Assembly (NCBI GenBank): GCA_009693105.1
Contig: SHXV01000004.1
Span: forward strand, 1 to 55,231
From: Dehalococcoidia bacterium
Lineage (GTDB): Bacteria > Chloroflexota > Dehalococcoidia > SHXV01
DNA: 55,231 bases
Direction: 5' to 3'
Part shown: positions 8,103 through 16,553 of the stretch, one piece after another
How positions within the stretch are numbered: position 1 is the first letter of the stretch
Layout of the letters: the number at the start of each line of letters is the position of its first letter
Notes under the pieces: generated by a model
Database searches by the model: none
The model's input: the letters and a program-made list of their open reading frames with translations, nothing else
Told to the model about the DNA's origin: nothing
Program-made: the position numbers and the translations under genes

Positions 8103-9398
8103 ATGGCGATTATATCCATCGGCTTGAGCCACCGAACGGCCCCCGTCGCGTTACGGGAGCGGCTGGCGTTTACTCCGGAGGAAATGCCGGGGGCGCTGAC
8201 AGCACTGCGGGAACGGTTTGGCGGCGGGGTAATCCTGTCCACCTGTAACCGGATGGAAGCCTACGTGTCGGCGGCGGGAGGGGAATCCCAGGACGATCTG
8301 GCGGGCGCGATCCTGCGGCTGAAGGGCTTCCCCGCCGACGAGGCGCAGCCGGGCTTCGGGCGGCTGACGGGGATGCACGCGGTGCGCCACCTCTACCGGG
8401 TGGCGGCAGGAATCGACTCGATGGTGATCGGGGAGTCGCAGATCGCCGGGCAGGTGCGGGACGCCATGCTGGCGGCGGAGGAGCAGGGAGCGCTGGACCC
8501 GACGCTGCGGCGGCTGTTCCACAGCGCCGTGGGGGTGGGGCGGCGCGCCCGTCATGAGACGGCGATCGGGCGGGAGACGGTGTCCGTCAGTTCGACGGCA
8601 GTGCAACTGGTGCGGCGGCTACTGGGCGATCTTTCGACGCTGACGGTGCTGCTGGTGAGCGCGGGCGAGGCGGGGAAGCTGGCGGCACGGCACATCCAGG
8701 AGTTCGGGGCGAATCGGCTGCTGGTGACGAACCGGAGCCCGGAGCGGGCGCAGGAGCTGGTGGCGAATCTGGGCGGGCGGGCGATTCCCTTCGCGGAGTT
8801 GGGGGACGCCCTGTCCGAGGCGGATGTGGTGCTGAGCTCGAGCGCGGCCGAGCACTACCTGATCGACCGGGCGGTGGTGGAGGCGGCGCTGCACCGCCGG
8901 GGGGAGCGGCCGCTGCTGTTCATCGACATCGCCGTGCCGCGGGACGTGGACCCGGCGGTGGCGGAGTTGCCGGGCGTGCACCTGTACGACATCGACGCCA
9001 TCCAGGCGATCGCGGAGGAGAACCTGAAGACGCGCTCCGGCGAGGTGGACAAGGTGGAGCGCATCGTCGAAGAAGAGACGACCCGCTTCGCCGAGTGGTG
9101 GCGGGCGCGGGAGGTCATTCCCACGATAGCGGCGCTGCGCACCCGGGCGGAGGAGATCCGGGAGGCGGAGCTGGCGCGGACGCTGGCGCGGCTGCCCGGC
9201 CTGGGGGAGGAAGATCGCCGCCGGATCGAGGCGATGAGCGCGGCGATGATGAAGCGGCTGCTGCACGATCCGATCGCGACCCTGCGCCGCCGCAAGGGCT
9301 CCCGCTACGTGGAGGCGCTCCAGGAGCTGTTCAACCTGCCCGGTAACGCGGCGCGCGAAGCGGACGCGGACCCGGGCGGCCCCCCCGAACCACAATGA
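8103..9398 (+). CDS. hemA: glutamyl-tRNA reductase
   Basis: First committed enzyme of C5-pathway tetrapyrrole synthesis: it reduces glutamyl-tRNA to glutamate-1-semialdehyde. The 431-residue protein shows GLSHRTAPV, the catalytic cysteine C48 in LSTCNRMEAY, and GESQIAGQV in the catalytic domain. A Rossmann domain and a C-terminal dimerisation helix follow. It starts 12 bases after the precorrin-2 dehydrogenase and overlaps hemC by 4 bases (ATGA). A GSA aminotransferase (HemL) is not in this window. Confidence 0.96.
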   Translation: MAIISIGLSHRTAPVALRERLAFTPEEMPGALTALRERFGGGVILSTCNRMEAYVSAAGGESQDDLAGAILRLKGFPADEAQPGFGRLTGMHAVRHLYRVAAGIDSMVIGESQIAGQVRDAMLAAEEQGALDPTLRRLFHSAVGVGRRARHETAIGRETVSVSSTAVQLVRRLLGDLSTLTVLLVSAGEAGKLAARHIQEFGANRLLVTNRSPERAQELVANLGGRAIPFAELGDALSEADVVLSSSAAEHYLIDRAVVEAALHRRGERPLLFIDIAVPRDVDPAVAELPGVHLYDIDAIQAIAEENLKTRSGEVDKVERIVEEETTRFAEWWRAREVIPTIAALRTRAEEIREAELARTLARLPGLGEEDRRRIEAMSAAMMKRLLHDPIATLRRRKGSRYVEALQELFNLPGNAAREADADPGGPPEPQ

Positions 9399-10324
9399 CA
9401 CGCACCTTTCGCATCGGCACGCGGGGAAGCGCGCTGGCGCGGGCGCAGGCGGAAACGACGCTTGCGGCGCTCCAACGTGCGCACCCGGAAGGCGCATTCA
9501 CGATCGTGGAAGTGAGCACCCAGGGCGACCGCGACCGAACGACCTCGCTGTCTCGCATCGGCGGGGCGGGCATCTTCGTGCGGGAGATCGAGAGCGCCCT
9601 GCTGGAGGAGCGGATCGATATCGCGGTGCATTCCCTGAAGGACATGCCGACGGAGACGCGGGCGGGGCTGATCATCGCCGCCGTGCCAGAGCGGGAGGAC
9701 GTGCGGGACGCCCTCGTCTCTCGCAGCGGGGCGACGCTGGAGGGGCTGCCGCCAGGGGCGCGCGTAGGCACCGGCTCCGCGCGACGGATGGCGCAACTGC
9801 GGGCGCTGCGAGCCGATCTGGCGGTGACCGACATCCGTGGGAACGTAGACACGCGGCTGCGCAAGGTCACGGAGGGGGAATACGACGCGGCGGTGCTGGC
9901 CGTGGCGGGCCTCTCCCGCCTGGGGCGGCTGGAGGAGGCGACACAGGTTCTTTCCCTCGAGGCCATGCTGCCCGCACCCGGGCAGGGGGCGCTGGCGGTG
10001 CAGGTGCGCGTCGGGGACGCGGAGGCGCTGGCGCTGGTGGGCGTTTTGGACGACGGCGCGGTGCATTTCGCCGTGGACGGGGAGCGGGCGGTGCTGGCGG
10101 CCCTGGGCGGCGGCTGCCTGCTGCCCGTGGCCGCTCACGGGATCATAGAGGGCCAGCGGCTGTCCTTGCGGGCGCTGGTGGCCCACCCGAGCGGTAGCCC
10201 GGTGCTGCGAGGGCGGGCGGAAGGTCCGGCGGCGGAGGCGGAAGCGCTGGGCGCTGCCGTGGCGGAGGGGCTGCTGCGCGCGGGGGCACGGGCGCTGATC
10301 GAGGCGACGGAGGCGACGCGGTGA
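9395..10324 (+). CDS. hemC: porphobilinogen deaminase (hydroxymethylbilane synthase)
   Basis: Polymerises four porphobilinogens to hydroxymethylbilane. The 309-residue product has the RIGTRGSALARAQA start, AVHSLKDMPT, and the cofactor-attachment cysteine C241 in LGGGCLLPVAA, which binds the dipyrromethane. It overlaps hemA by ATGA and its stop overlaps the GTG of the next gene, so translation is coupled through three genes. Confidence 0.96.
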   Translation: MTRTFRIGTRGSALARAQAETTLAALQRAHPEGAFTIVEVSTQGDRDRTTSLSRIGGAGIFVREIESALLEERIDIAVHSLKDMPTETRAGLIIAAVPEREDVRDALVSRSGATLEGLPPGARVGTGSARRMAQLRALRADLAVTDIRGNVDTRLRKVTEGEYDAAVLAVAGLSRLGRLEEATQVLSLEAMLPAPGQGALAVQVRVGDAEALALVGVLDDGAVHFAVDGERAVLAALGGGCLLPVAAHGIIEGQRLSLRALVAHPSGSPVLRGRAEGPAAEAEALGAAVAEGLLRAGARALIEATEATR

Positions 10325-11886
10325 GCGGCGACGGCAAGCGGGGCTTCGTCTGGCTGGTGGGCGCGGGACCGGGCGACCCGGGGTTGATCACGGTGGCGGG
10401 CTCGGCGCGCATCGCCGAGGCGGACGTGCTGGTGTACGACCGGCTGGCGAACCCGCGGCTGCTGGCCGGGGCGCCGCCGGAGACGGAACGCATTTACGTT
10501 GGTAAGACGCTGGACCACCACACGCTGACACAGGACGAGATCAACGCGTTGCTGGTGGAGCGCGGGCGGGCGGGGCAGACCGTGGTGCGGCTGAAGGGCG
10601 GCGATCCGTTCGTGTTCGGGCGGGGGGGCGAGGAGGCGGAGGCGCTGCGCCGGGCGGGGGTAGCGTTCGCGGTGGTGCCAGGGGTGACATCGGCGATCGC
10701 GGCGGCGGCGTACGCGGGCATCCCGGTGACGCAGCGCGGGCTGGCGTCATCGTTCGCGGTGATCACGGGGCACGAAGACCCAACGAAAGAGGAGACGTCC
10801 ATCGACTGGGCAAAGATCGCCGGAGGGGCGGACACGCTGGTGTTCCTGATGGGGATCGGCAACCTGGAGCTGATCGCGCGGCAGCTCATCGCCCACGGAC
10901 GGCGGGACTCGACGCCGGCGGCGGTGGTGGCGTCAGGGACGCTGCCGGGGCAGCGGGTGGTCACGGGGACACTGGCGGACATCGCGCAGCGGGCGGCGGA
11001 AGCGGACATACAGCCGCCGGCGGTGACGATCGTAGGCGAGGTGGCGCGGCTGCGGGAAGAGCTGCGCTGGTTCGATAACCGGCCGCTGTTCGGCAAGCGG
11101 GTGCTGGTGACGCGGGCGCGGGAGCAAGCGAGCGCGCTCTCGGCGCGGCTGGAGGCGGAGGGGGCGGCGGTGGTGGAGATGCCGACAATCGCCATCCGGG
11201 GGATCGCGGAGCCGGAGACAGCGCGCGCTGCTATCGCCACGCTGGCCGACGGTGAGTACGCCTGGGCGATTTTCACGAGCGCGAACGCGGTCGATATCCT
11301 GCTGCGCCGGGTGGCGGAAGCGGGACGGGACGCGCGCGTCTTCGCCTGCCGCATCGGCGCGATCGGGCCGGAGACGGCGGCGGCGCTGGCGGCGCACGGG
11401 CTGCGGGCGGACATAGTGCCGGCGCCGGAGCGCTCCGTGGCGGAAGGGCTGCTGGAGGCGCTGGCGGGGGAGGACCTGACGCGGAAGCGCGTGCTGTTGC
11501 CACGGGCAGCGGTGGCGCGGGACGCGTTGCCGGAGGGGCTGCGCCGGCGGGGCGCGGCGGTGGACGTGCTGGAGTTGTACCGAATAGAGTCGCCGGCGGC
11601 GGACCCGGCGGTGCTGGAGGCGCTGGCGGCGGGGGAGATCGACATCGTCACGTTCGCCAGCTCATCGACGGTGCGCAACCTGGCGGGAATGCTTGGGGGG
11701 ACGCTGGCGCCGCTGCGGGGGAGGCTTATCGCGAGCATCGGGCCGATCACGTCGGAGGCGGTGCGAGAGTACGGGCTGGGGGTGGACGTGGAGGCGGGGG
11801 AGCACACGATAGCGGGGCTGGTCTCCGCCCTGCGGGAGCATTTTAGCGCGAGCCCGAGCTCTCATCGCCAGGTGAGCCCTAGATAA
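10321..11886 (+). CDS. cobA-hemD: uroporphyrinogen-III C-methyltransferase / uroporphyrinogen-III synthase fusion
   Basis: One 521-residue chain carries two successive activities. Residues ~1-250 are SUMT (CobA): VGAGPGDPGLIT, LKGGDPFVFGRGGEEAEAL and VVPGVTSAIAAAAYAGIPVT mark the SAM-dependent methylation of uroporphyrinogen III to precorrin-2. Residues ~258-515 are HemD (LVTRAREQASALSARLEAEG..., FTSANAV), which cyclises hydroxymethylbilane. The fusion would channel uroporphyrinogen III towards siroheme/cobamide while also serving heme. GTG start at 10321 overlaps the hemC stop (GTGA). Confidence 0.93.
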   Translation: MSGDGKRGFVWLVGAGPGDPGLITVAGSARIAEADVLVYDRLANPRLLAGAPPETERIYVGKTLDHHTLTQDEINALLVERGRAGQTVVRLKGGDPFVFGRGGEEAEALRRAGVAFAVVPGVTSAIAAAAYAGIPVTQRGLASSFAVITGHEDPTKEETSIDWAKIAGGADTLVFLMGIGNLELIARQLIAHGRRDSTPAAVVASGTLPGQRVVTGTLADIAQRAAEADIQPPAVTIVGEVARLREELRWFDNRPLFGKRVLVTRAREQASALSARLEAEGAAVVEMPTIAIRGIAEPETARAAIATLADGEYAWAIFTSANAVDILLRRVAEAGRDARVFACRIGAIGPETAAALAAHGLRADIVPAPERSVAEGLLEALAGEDLTRKRVLLPRAAVARDALPEGLRRRGAAVDVLELYRIESPAADPAVLEALAAGEIDIVTFASSSTVRNLAGMLGGTLAPLRGRLIASIGPITSEAVREYGLGVDVEAGEHTIAGLVSALREHFSASPSSHRQVSPR

Positions 11887-11900
11887 CAACCTCAGGGGGT

Positions 11901-11938
11901 GAGATTGCCATGGGGCTTCGCCCCTCGCAATGACAGGG
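11901..11938 (+). repeat. REP-like intergenic repeat, copy 1
   Basis: GAGATTGC...CTTCGCCCCTCGCAATGACAGG, a short palindromic extragenic element. A second copy faces it 26 bases away, and a third lies at 34371-34408. Confidence 0.65.
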
Positions 11939-11963
11939 GGTTGGGAACCAACATATCGATCAG

Positions 11964-11996
11964 TCTTGCGATCCCGGAGGGCGAAGCAATCTCGCC
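11964..11996 (-). repeat. REP-like intergenic repeat, copy 2 (inverted)
   Basis: Read on the minus strand this is GGCGAGATTGCTTCGCCCT followed by CCGGGATCGCAAG, the same family as copy 1 in opposite orientation. The pair can form a large stem-loop between cobA-hemD and hemB, possibly limiting read-through. Confidence 0.6.
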
Positions 11997-12036
11997 TAGA
12001 GCCACAGTCTAGTCAGGTACGGACAGGAGACGTGAA

Positions 12037-13029
12037 ATGGTGATCGAACGCGAGTTGTTGCTGCCGTCCTTCCGGCGGTTCCGGCGGCTGCGGCGGACGG
12101 AGACGCTCCGGGCGTTGGTGCGAGAGACGCGGCTGGAGCCGACGGACTTCATCTACCCGCTGTTCGTCACGCACGGGAAGGGGCTACGGGAGCCGATCGG
12201 GTCGATGCCGGGGCAGTTCCGGCTGTCGCCAGATCAGCTGATGGCGGAGGCGCACGAGCTGCGGTCGCTGGGGGTGCGGGCGGTGTTGCTGTTCGGGCTG
12301 CCGGCGGCGAAGGACGAGGTGGGGTCGGAGGCGTACGCGGACGACGGCATCGTCCAGCAGGCGATCACGGCGTTCAAGGACGCGGCGCCGGATATCGCGG
12401 TGTTCACGGACGTGTGCCTGTGCGAGTACACGAGCCACGGCCACTGCGGGGTGGTCCACGGCGGCGAGGTGGACAACGACGCATCGCTGGAGCTGCTAGC
12501 GCGGACGGCGGTCTCGCACGCGCGGGCGGGGGCGGACGTGGTGGCGCCGAGCGACATGATGGACGGCCGGGTGGCGGCGATCCGGGCGGCGCTGGACGCC
12601 GAGGGGTTGGCGACGACGCCGATCCTGGCCTATGCAGCGAAGTTCGCATCGGCGTTCTACGGGCCGTTTCGGGAGGCGGTCGATTCGGCGCCCCAGTTCG
12701 GCGACCGGCGGGGGTACCAGATGGACCCGGCGAACGGTCGGGAGGCGCTGGCGGAACTGATGGAGGACGCGCTGGAGGGGGCGGACATGCTGATGGTGAA
12801 GCCGGCGCTGCCCTATTTGGACCTCCTAGCGGCGGCACGGGAGATGGCGGACCGGCCGCTGGCGGCGTACCAGGTGAGCGGGGAGTACGCGATGCTGAAG
12901 GCGGCGGCGGCGAACGGGTGGCTGGACGAGCGTGCGGCGGCGCTGGAAGCGCTGACGTCGATCAAGCGGGCGGGGGCGGACCTGATCATCACGTACTACG
13001 CGAAGGAAGCGGCGCGCTGGGCAGGCTGA
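12037..13029 (+). CDS. hemB: delta-aminolevulinic acid dehydratase (porphobilinogen synthase)
   Basis: Condenses two 5-aminolevulinates to porphobilinogen. The 330-residue protein has both active-site lysines: K202 ([17 protein letters not shown]) and the Schiff-base lysine K255 ([11 protein letters not shown]). Cysteines C127, C129 and C137 ([13 protein letters not shown]) mark the zinc-dependent class. GGAG precedes the ATG. It is separated from the hem operon by 150 bases holding two facing REP-like repeats, so it may have lower or separate expression. Confidence 0.96.
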   Translation: MVIERELLLPSFRRFRRLRRTETLRALVRETRLEPTDFIYPLFVTHGKGLREPIGSMPGQFRLSPDQLMAEAHELRSLGVRAVLLFGLPAAKDEVGSEAYADDGIVQQAITAFKDAAPDIAVFTDVCLCEYTSHGHCGVVHGGEVDNDASLELLARTAVSHARAGADVVAPSDMMDGRVAAIRAALDAEGLATTPILAYAAKFASAFYGPFREAVDSAPQFGDRRGYQMDPANGREALAELMEDALEGADMLMVKPALPYLDLLAAAREMADRPLAAYQVSGEYAMLKAAAANGWLDERAAALEALTSIKRAGADLIITYYAKEAARWAG

Positions 13030-13243
13030 GCCTGCACCCGAATTGCTGCAGCCCGGTCCAGACCGCTGATACGGTACGAACTGCGGTGGGGCTGGGTACG
13101 GGAGCCACGGTGGATGGCCGCCCCGCCTCTACCCCATCGTTCTTACGTACGTGGCGAGACGGCCGACGGTCTGATCCCCCCACCCTGCCAAGCATCCGGC
13201 GCGAAGATCGTCGACCTGGGTGCTCCCCGCGATTCCCAGCCGA

Positions 13244-13249
13244 TACAAT
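13244..13249 (+). promoter_or_regulatory. -10 element for the HAD gene (leaderless start)
   Basis: TACAAT ends 7 bases before the ATG at 13257, and no SD is present. This is the same spacing as seen before ribD and the CorC-type gene. Confidence 0.5.
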
Positions 13250-13256
13250 ACAGGCG

Positions 13257-13961
13257 ATGACTTCACCAATTCGCGCCCTGATCTACGACTGTGGCAACAC
13301 ACTGCTGCGCACGCGCGGCTCCTTTGTGGAGTTGTGCGAGATGGTGGCCTCCCGGCACGGGCACCGGCTGGACCCGGTGGCGTTGGAGCGGGCACTCCCC
13401 CACACGGCGACCATCTGGTATCGCAACACGGAGATGTACACGGCGGACCATTCGGCGCGGGCGGGATGGTCGGAGCACTACGCCGATGCGCTGGCGCCGC
13501 TGCTGGCGCTGCCGCGCGAGGAGGCGGTGGATCTGGGCGGGGCGATCTACGACTGGTACACCAGAGCGGAGCAGTGGGAACCCTACCCGGAGGTGGAGGC
13601 GGCGCTGGCGGAGGGCAAGCGGCGGGGGCTGATCCAAGGGGTGCTGTCCGACTGGGGGAGCGACTTGCTGCCGATCCTGAGCGCGCATGGGCTGACGCGC
13701 TACCTGGACTTCGTCGTCGTGTCCGCGGTGATCGGGCTGGCCAAGCCGGGGGCGGAGATCTTCGCGGAGGCGCTGCAGCGGGCGGGGGTGAGCGCGGCGG
13801 AGGCGCTGTACGTGGGCGATACGTATGTCGCCGACATCCTGGGGGCGCGGGCAGCGGGCATCCGCGGGGTGCTGCTGGACCGGGAGGGGATGGCGCCCCT
13901 GGTGGACTGTCCCGTGATCGCGCGGCTGGGCGATGTGTTCGCGCTGGTGGAGGGGCGCTAG
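13257..13961 (+). CDS. HAD-superfamily hydrolase
   Basis: A 234-residue HAD-like phosphatase/dehalogenase. Motif I is YDCGNTLL, with the nucleophile Asp and the Thr, but the second Asp of the usual DxD is replaced by Gly. Motif II Ser lies in VLSDWGSD, motif III Lys in AKPGAEIF, and motif IV in YVGDTYVADILGA. A helical cap (~residues 20-110) lies between motifs I and II. Substrate unknown; the Asp-to-Gly change may mean weak phosphatase activity or another reaction. The stop codon overlaps that of the convergent protease by 4 bases. Confidence 0.82.
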   Translation: MTSPIRALIYDCGNTLLRTRGSFVELCEMVASRHGHRLDPVALERALPHTATIWYRNTEMYTADHSARAGWSEHYADALAPLLALPREEAVDLGGAIYDWYTRAEQWEPYPEVEAALAEGKRRGLIQGVLSDWGSDLLPILSAHGLTRYLDFVVVSAVIGLAKPGAEIFAEALQRAGVSAAEALYVGDTYVADILGARAAGIRGVLLDREGMAPLVDCPVIARLGDVFALVEGR

Positions 13962-15229
13962 CTCCTGAGGGCGCGCTCGAAGCGGGTCGTGCTACGGTAG
14001 GGCCCCACGATGGCGAGGTGGTACTCCTCCGGGCGCAGCAGCGTCCGGGCGACGCGGTGGACGGCCGCGGCGTCGACAGCATCGACCTCGGCGACAACGT
14101 CATCGACGGTGCGAATGCGGGAGAGCAGCATTTCCTGAGCGCCGAACCAGCCGGAGACGCCGCGGGTGTCCTCCATGCGCAGGAGGAGGCGGCCCTTCAT
14201 CAGCTCTCGCGCCTTGATCAGCTCTCGCTGCTCAATCCCCTTCTCCCGCACGAGCGCGAGTTGCTCCGTGACCGCGCCCAGCGCTTCATCGACGCGCTTG
14301 GGGTCGACGCCGGCGTAGACGGTGAAGGCGCCGGCATCGCGGAAGTGGCTGACGTAGGCGTGGACGTCGTAGGCAAGGCCGCGGCGCTCCCGCACTTCCA
14401 TGAACAGGCGGGAGCTCATCCCTTCGCCGAGGACGGTGGAGAGGACCGCCAGCGCCTGTCTATCGGGGTGCTCCGAGTGCAGGCCGGGGACGGCGAGCTC
14501 CAGGTGGGCCTGCTCCGATCGGCGGGAGACGAGGCCGACGTGAGGGGCATGGCTGTTCTCTAGCCGGGCGGGAGACCATGTGCCCGCCTTGCCGCCGGTC
14601 CAATCGCCGAGGGCGACGGTGATGGCGGCCACCACTTCGCTGTGGTCGACGGCGCCGGCGACGCTGACCACGACGTTGGCGGGGACGTACTGCTGGGCGA
14701 CGTAGGCGCAGAGACGCTCCCGGGGGAGGGCGCGCACGCTCTCCGGAGTGCCGGCGACGTCCCAGCCCAGGGGTTGGTCCGGCCACATGAGCTGATCGAG
14801 CAGGACTTCCGCTTGCTGTGCGGGGGAATCGGCGACGGTGGCGAGTTCCTCCAGGATGACGCCGCGCTCCCGCTCCATCTCCGCGGCATCGAAGATGGGG
14901 GAGCGGAGCAGATCGGCGAGGACATCGACGGCAAGGAGGAAGTGGGGTCGGGCGACCTTGATGTAGTAAACGGTGAGTTCGCGATCGGTGGCGGCGTTGA
15001 GGATGCCGCCGACGCCATCGATGGCCTCCGAGATGGCGTCGGGGGTGGGGCGCTTGGCGGTGCCTTTGAAGCACATGTGCTCCACGAAGTGGGAGACGCC
15101 GGCCTCCGGGGCGGACTCGTAACGGGAGCCGGCGCCGACGTAGATGTTGACGGTGACGGAGCGGGTATGGGGCATGGACGACGTGATGACACGGAGCCCG
15201 TTGGGGAGGACGGAACGTTCGTAATCCAT
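13958..15229 (-). CDS. M16 family zinc peptidase (processing-peptidase-like)
   Basis: A 423-residue single-chain pitrilysin-family protease. The inverted zinc motif HFVEH (H47, E50, H51) is intact, preceded by LPNGLRVITSSMPHTRSV. The acidic third-ligand region EELATVADSPAQQ lies about 75 residues downstream. The C-terminal half has the usual inactive homologous domain (SSRLFMEVRERRGLAYDVHAY). Such proteins degrade or process peptides; no secretion signal is seen. It is transcribed from its own TTGACC-17-TAGAAT promoter, divergent from the chromate transporter. Confidence 0.9.
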   Translation of the reverse strand: MDYERSVLPNGLRVITSSMPHTRSVTVNIYVGAGSRYESAPEAGVSHFVEHMCFKGTAKRPTPDAISEAIDGVGGILNAATDRELTVYYIKVARPHFLLAVDVLADLLRSPIFDAAEMERERGVILEELATVADSPAQQAEVLLDQLMWPDQPLGWDVAGTPESVRALPRERLCAYVAQQYVPANVVVSVAGAVDHSEVVAAITVALGDWTGGKAGTWSPARLENSHAPHVGLVSRRSEQAHLELAVPGLHSEHPDRQALAVLSTVLGEGMSSRLFMEVRERRGLAYDVHAYVSHFRDAGAFTVYAGVDPKRVDEALGAVTEQLALVREKGIEQRELIKARELMKGRLLLRMEDTRGVSGWFGAQEMLLSRIRTVDDVVAEVDAVDAAAVHRVARTLLRPEEYHLAIVGPYRSTTRFERALRS

Positions 15230-15281
15230 GGAGCCTCACGCGACGAAGCGCCCGCGAGGGCGGACGCCTGAGCTGGGGTTC

Positions 15282-15310
15282 ATTCTAGAGGGACGGGACC
15301 GGCGGGTCAA
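15282..15310 (-). promoter_or_regulatory. promoter of the M16 peptidase gene
   Basis: On the minus strand, TTGACC (15310-15305) and TAGAAT (15287-15282) are 17 bases apart. The start codon is at 15229, so the leader is about 45 bases. Confidence 0.75.
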
Positions 15311-15369
15311 CGGCGGTGCCGTGGGGGTGCACTTCTGCTAGGATTGGCGGAGCTTTCTGGGGGTAGCTC

Positions 15370-16527
15370 ATGGCAGATCATCCCGCGGGTGAACAGCAAC
15401 CGTCGCCTTCTTTCACTGATTTCCTGCGCTATTTCTTGCAACTGGGCACCTTCGGATTCGGCGGGCCGATCGCCACCGTGGGCTACATGCAGCGCGACCT
15501 GGTGAACGAGCGGCGGTGGCTGACCGAGGAGGAGTTGCTGGACGGGATAGCGCTGGGCCAGACGATGCCAGGGCCGCTGGCCGCCCAGGTGGTGATGTGG
15601 GTGGGGTTCCTGCGCGCTCGCGCCCTGGGCGCCCTGGCGACGGCGACGGCGTTCATTCTGCCGTCGTTCCTGGTGGTGCTAGCCGTGGCCTATTTCTACG
15701 TGGGCTACCAGGGTCTGAGCTGGGTGCAGGCGTTGTTCTACGGTATCGCGCCGGGGGTGATGGCGATCATCGCGCTGGCGGCCTATCGCCTAGCCCGGAC
15801 GACGAACAAGGGCGATCGACTGCTGTGGGCGGTCTCGCTCGTCATGTTTGTGGTGACGGCGGCGACGGCGAGCGAGATCGCGGTGCTGTTCGTGGCGGCG
15901 GGGCTGTTGGTGATGGCGGTGGAGGCGCCGCCGAGGTTCCTGCGGGGCAAGAGCGCAGGCTTCGCCCTGGCGATCACGGTACCGGGCTTCATCCTCTCCG
16001 CCGCCAGCCCGGGGACGATGGTGGCGCTGTTCCTGTTCTTCCTCAAGGCGGGAGCGTTCATCTTCGGCAGCGGGCTGGCGATCGTGCCGTTCCTGCGTTC
16101 AGGCGTGGTGGAGCAGCACCAGTGGCTGACGGAGCAGCAGTTCCTGGACGCGGTGGCGATGGGGCTGATCACGCCGGGGCCGGTGGTAATCACGGCGACG
16201 TTCATCGGCTACCTGGTGGGCGGCTTCGTGGGAGCGCTGGTGGCGACGGTGGGCATATTCCTGCCGATCTACCTGGGGGTGGTCATCCCCGGTCCCTGGT
16301 TCGTCCGTCACCGCAACAACGCCCAGATTCACGCCTTCGTGCGCGGGGCGACGGCGGCGGCGGCAGGGGCGATCGCGGGGGTGACGGTGGTCCTGGCGCG
16401 GCAGTCGATCGATGACGTGCCGCGGGGGCTGATCGCCGCCGGGGCATTCGTCCTGATCTGGCGGTTCAAGGTGAAGGAGCCGTATATCGTCGGGCTGGCC
16501 GCCGTCGCCGGACTCGTTCTGTTCTAG
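15370..16527 (+). CDS. chrA: chromate transporter (ChrA/CHR family, two-domain)
   Basis: A 385-residue membrane protein with two homologous CHR halves. The first has FGFGGPIATVGYMQRDLV and LGQTMPGPLAAQ; the second has IFGSGLAIVPFL and LITPGPVVITATFIGYL. About 10-12 membrane segments are visible. ChrA members export chromate driven by the proton motive force; many chromosomal CHR proteins may move other oxyanions. GGGGGTAG precedes the ATG. It is followed by menA in 26 bases, probably by chance. Confidence 0.9.
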   Translation: MADHPAGEQQPSPSFTDFLRYFLQLGTFGFGGPIATVGYMQRDLVNERRWLTEEELLDGIALGQTMPGPLAAQVVMWVGFLRARALGALATATAFILPSFLVVLAVAYFYVGYQGLSWVQALFYGIAPGVMAIIALAAYRLARTTNKGDRLLWAVSLVMFVVTAATASEIAVLFVAAGLLVMAVEAPPRFLRGKSAGFALAITVPGFILSAASPGTMVALFLFFLKAGAFIFGSGLAIVPFLRSGVVEQHQWLTEQQFLDAVAMGLITPGPVVITATFIGYLVGGFVGALVATVGIFLPIYLGVVIPGPWFVRHRNNAQIHAFVRGATAAAAGAIAGVTVVLARQSIDDVPRGLIAAGAFVLIWRFKVKEPYIVGLAAVAGLVLF

Positions 16528-16553
16528 TTCGGTAAGCCACAAGGGAGGGTGCG

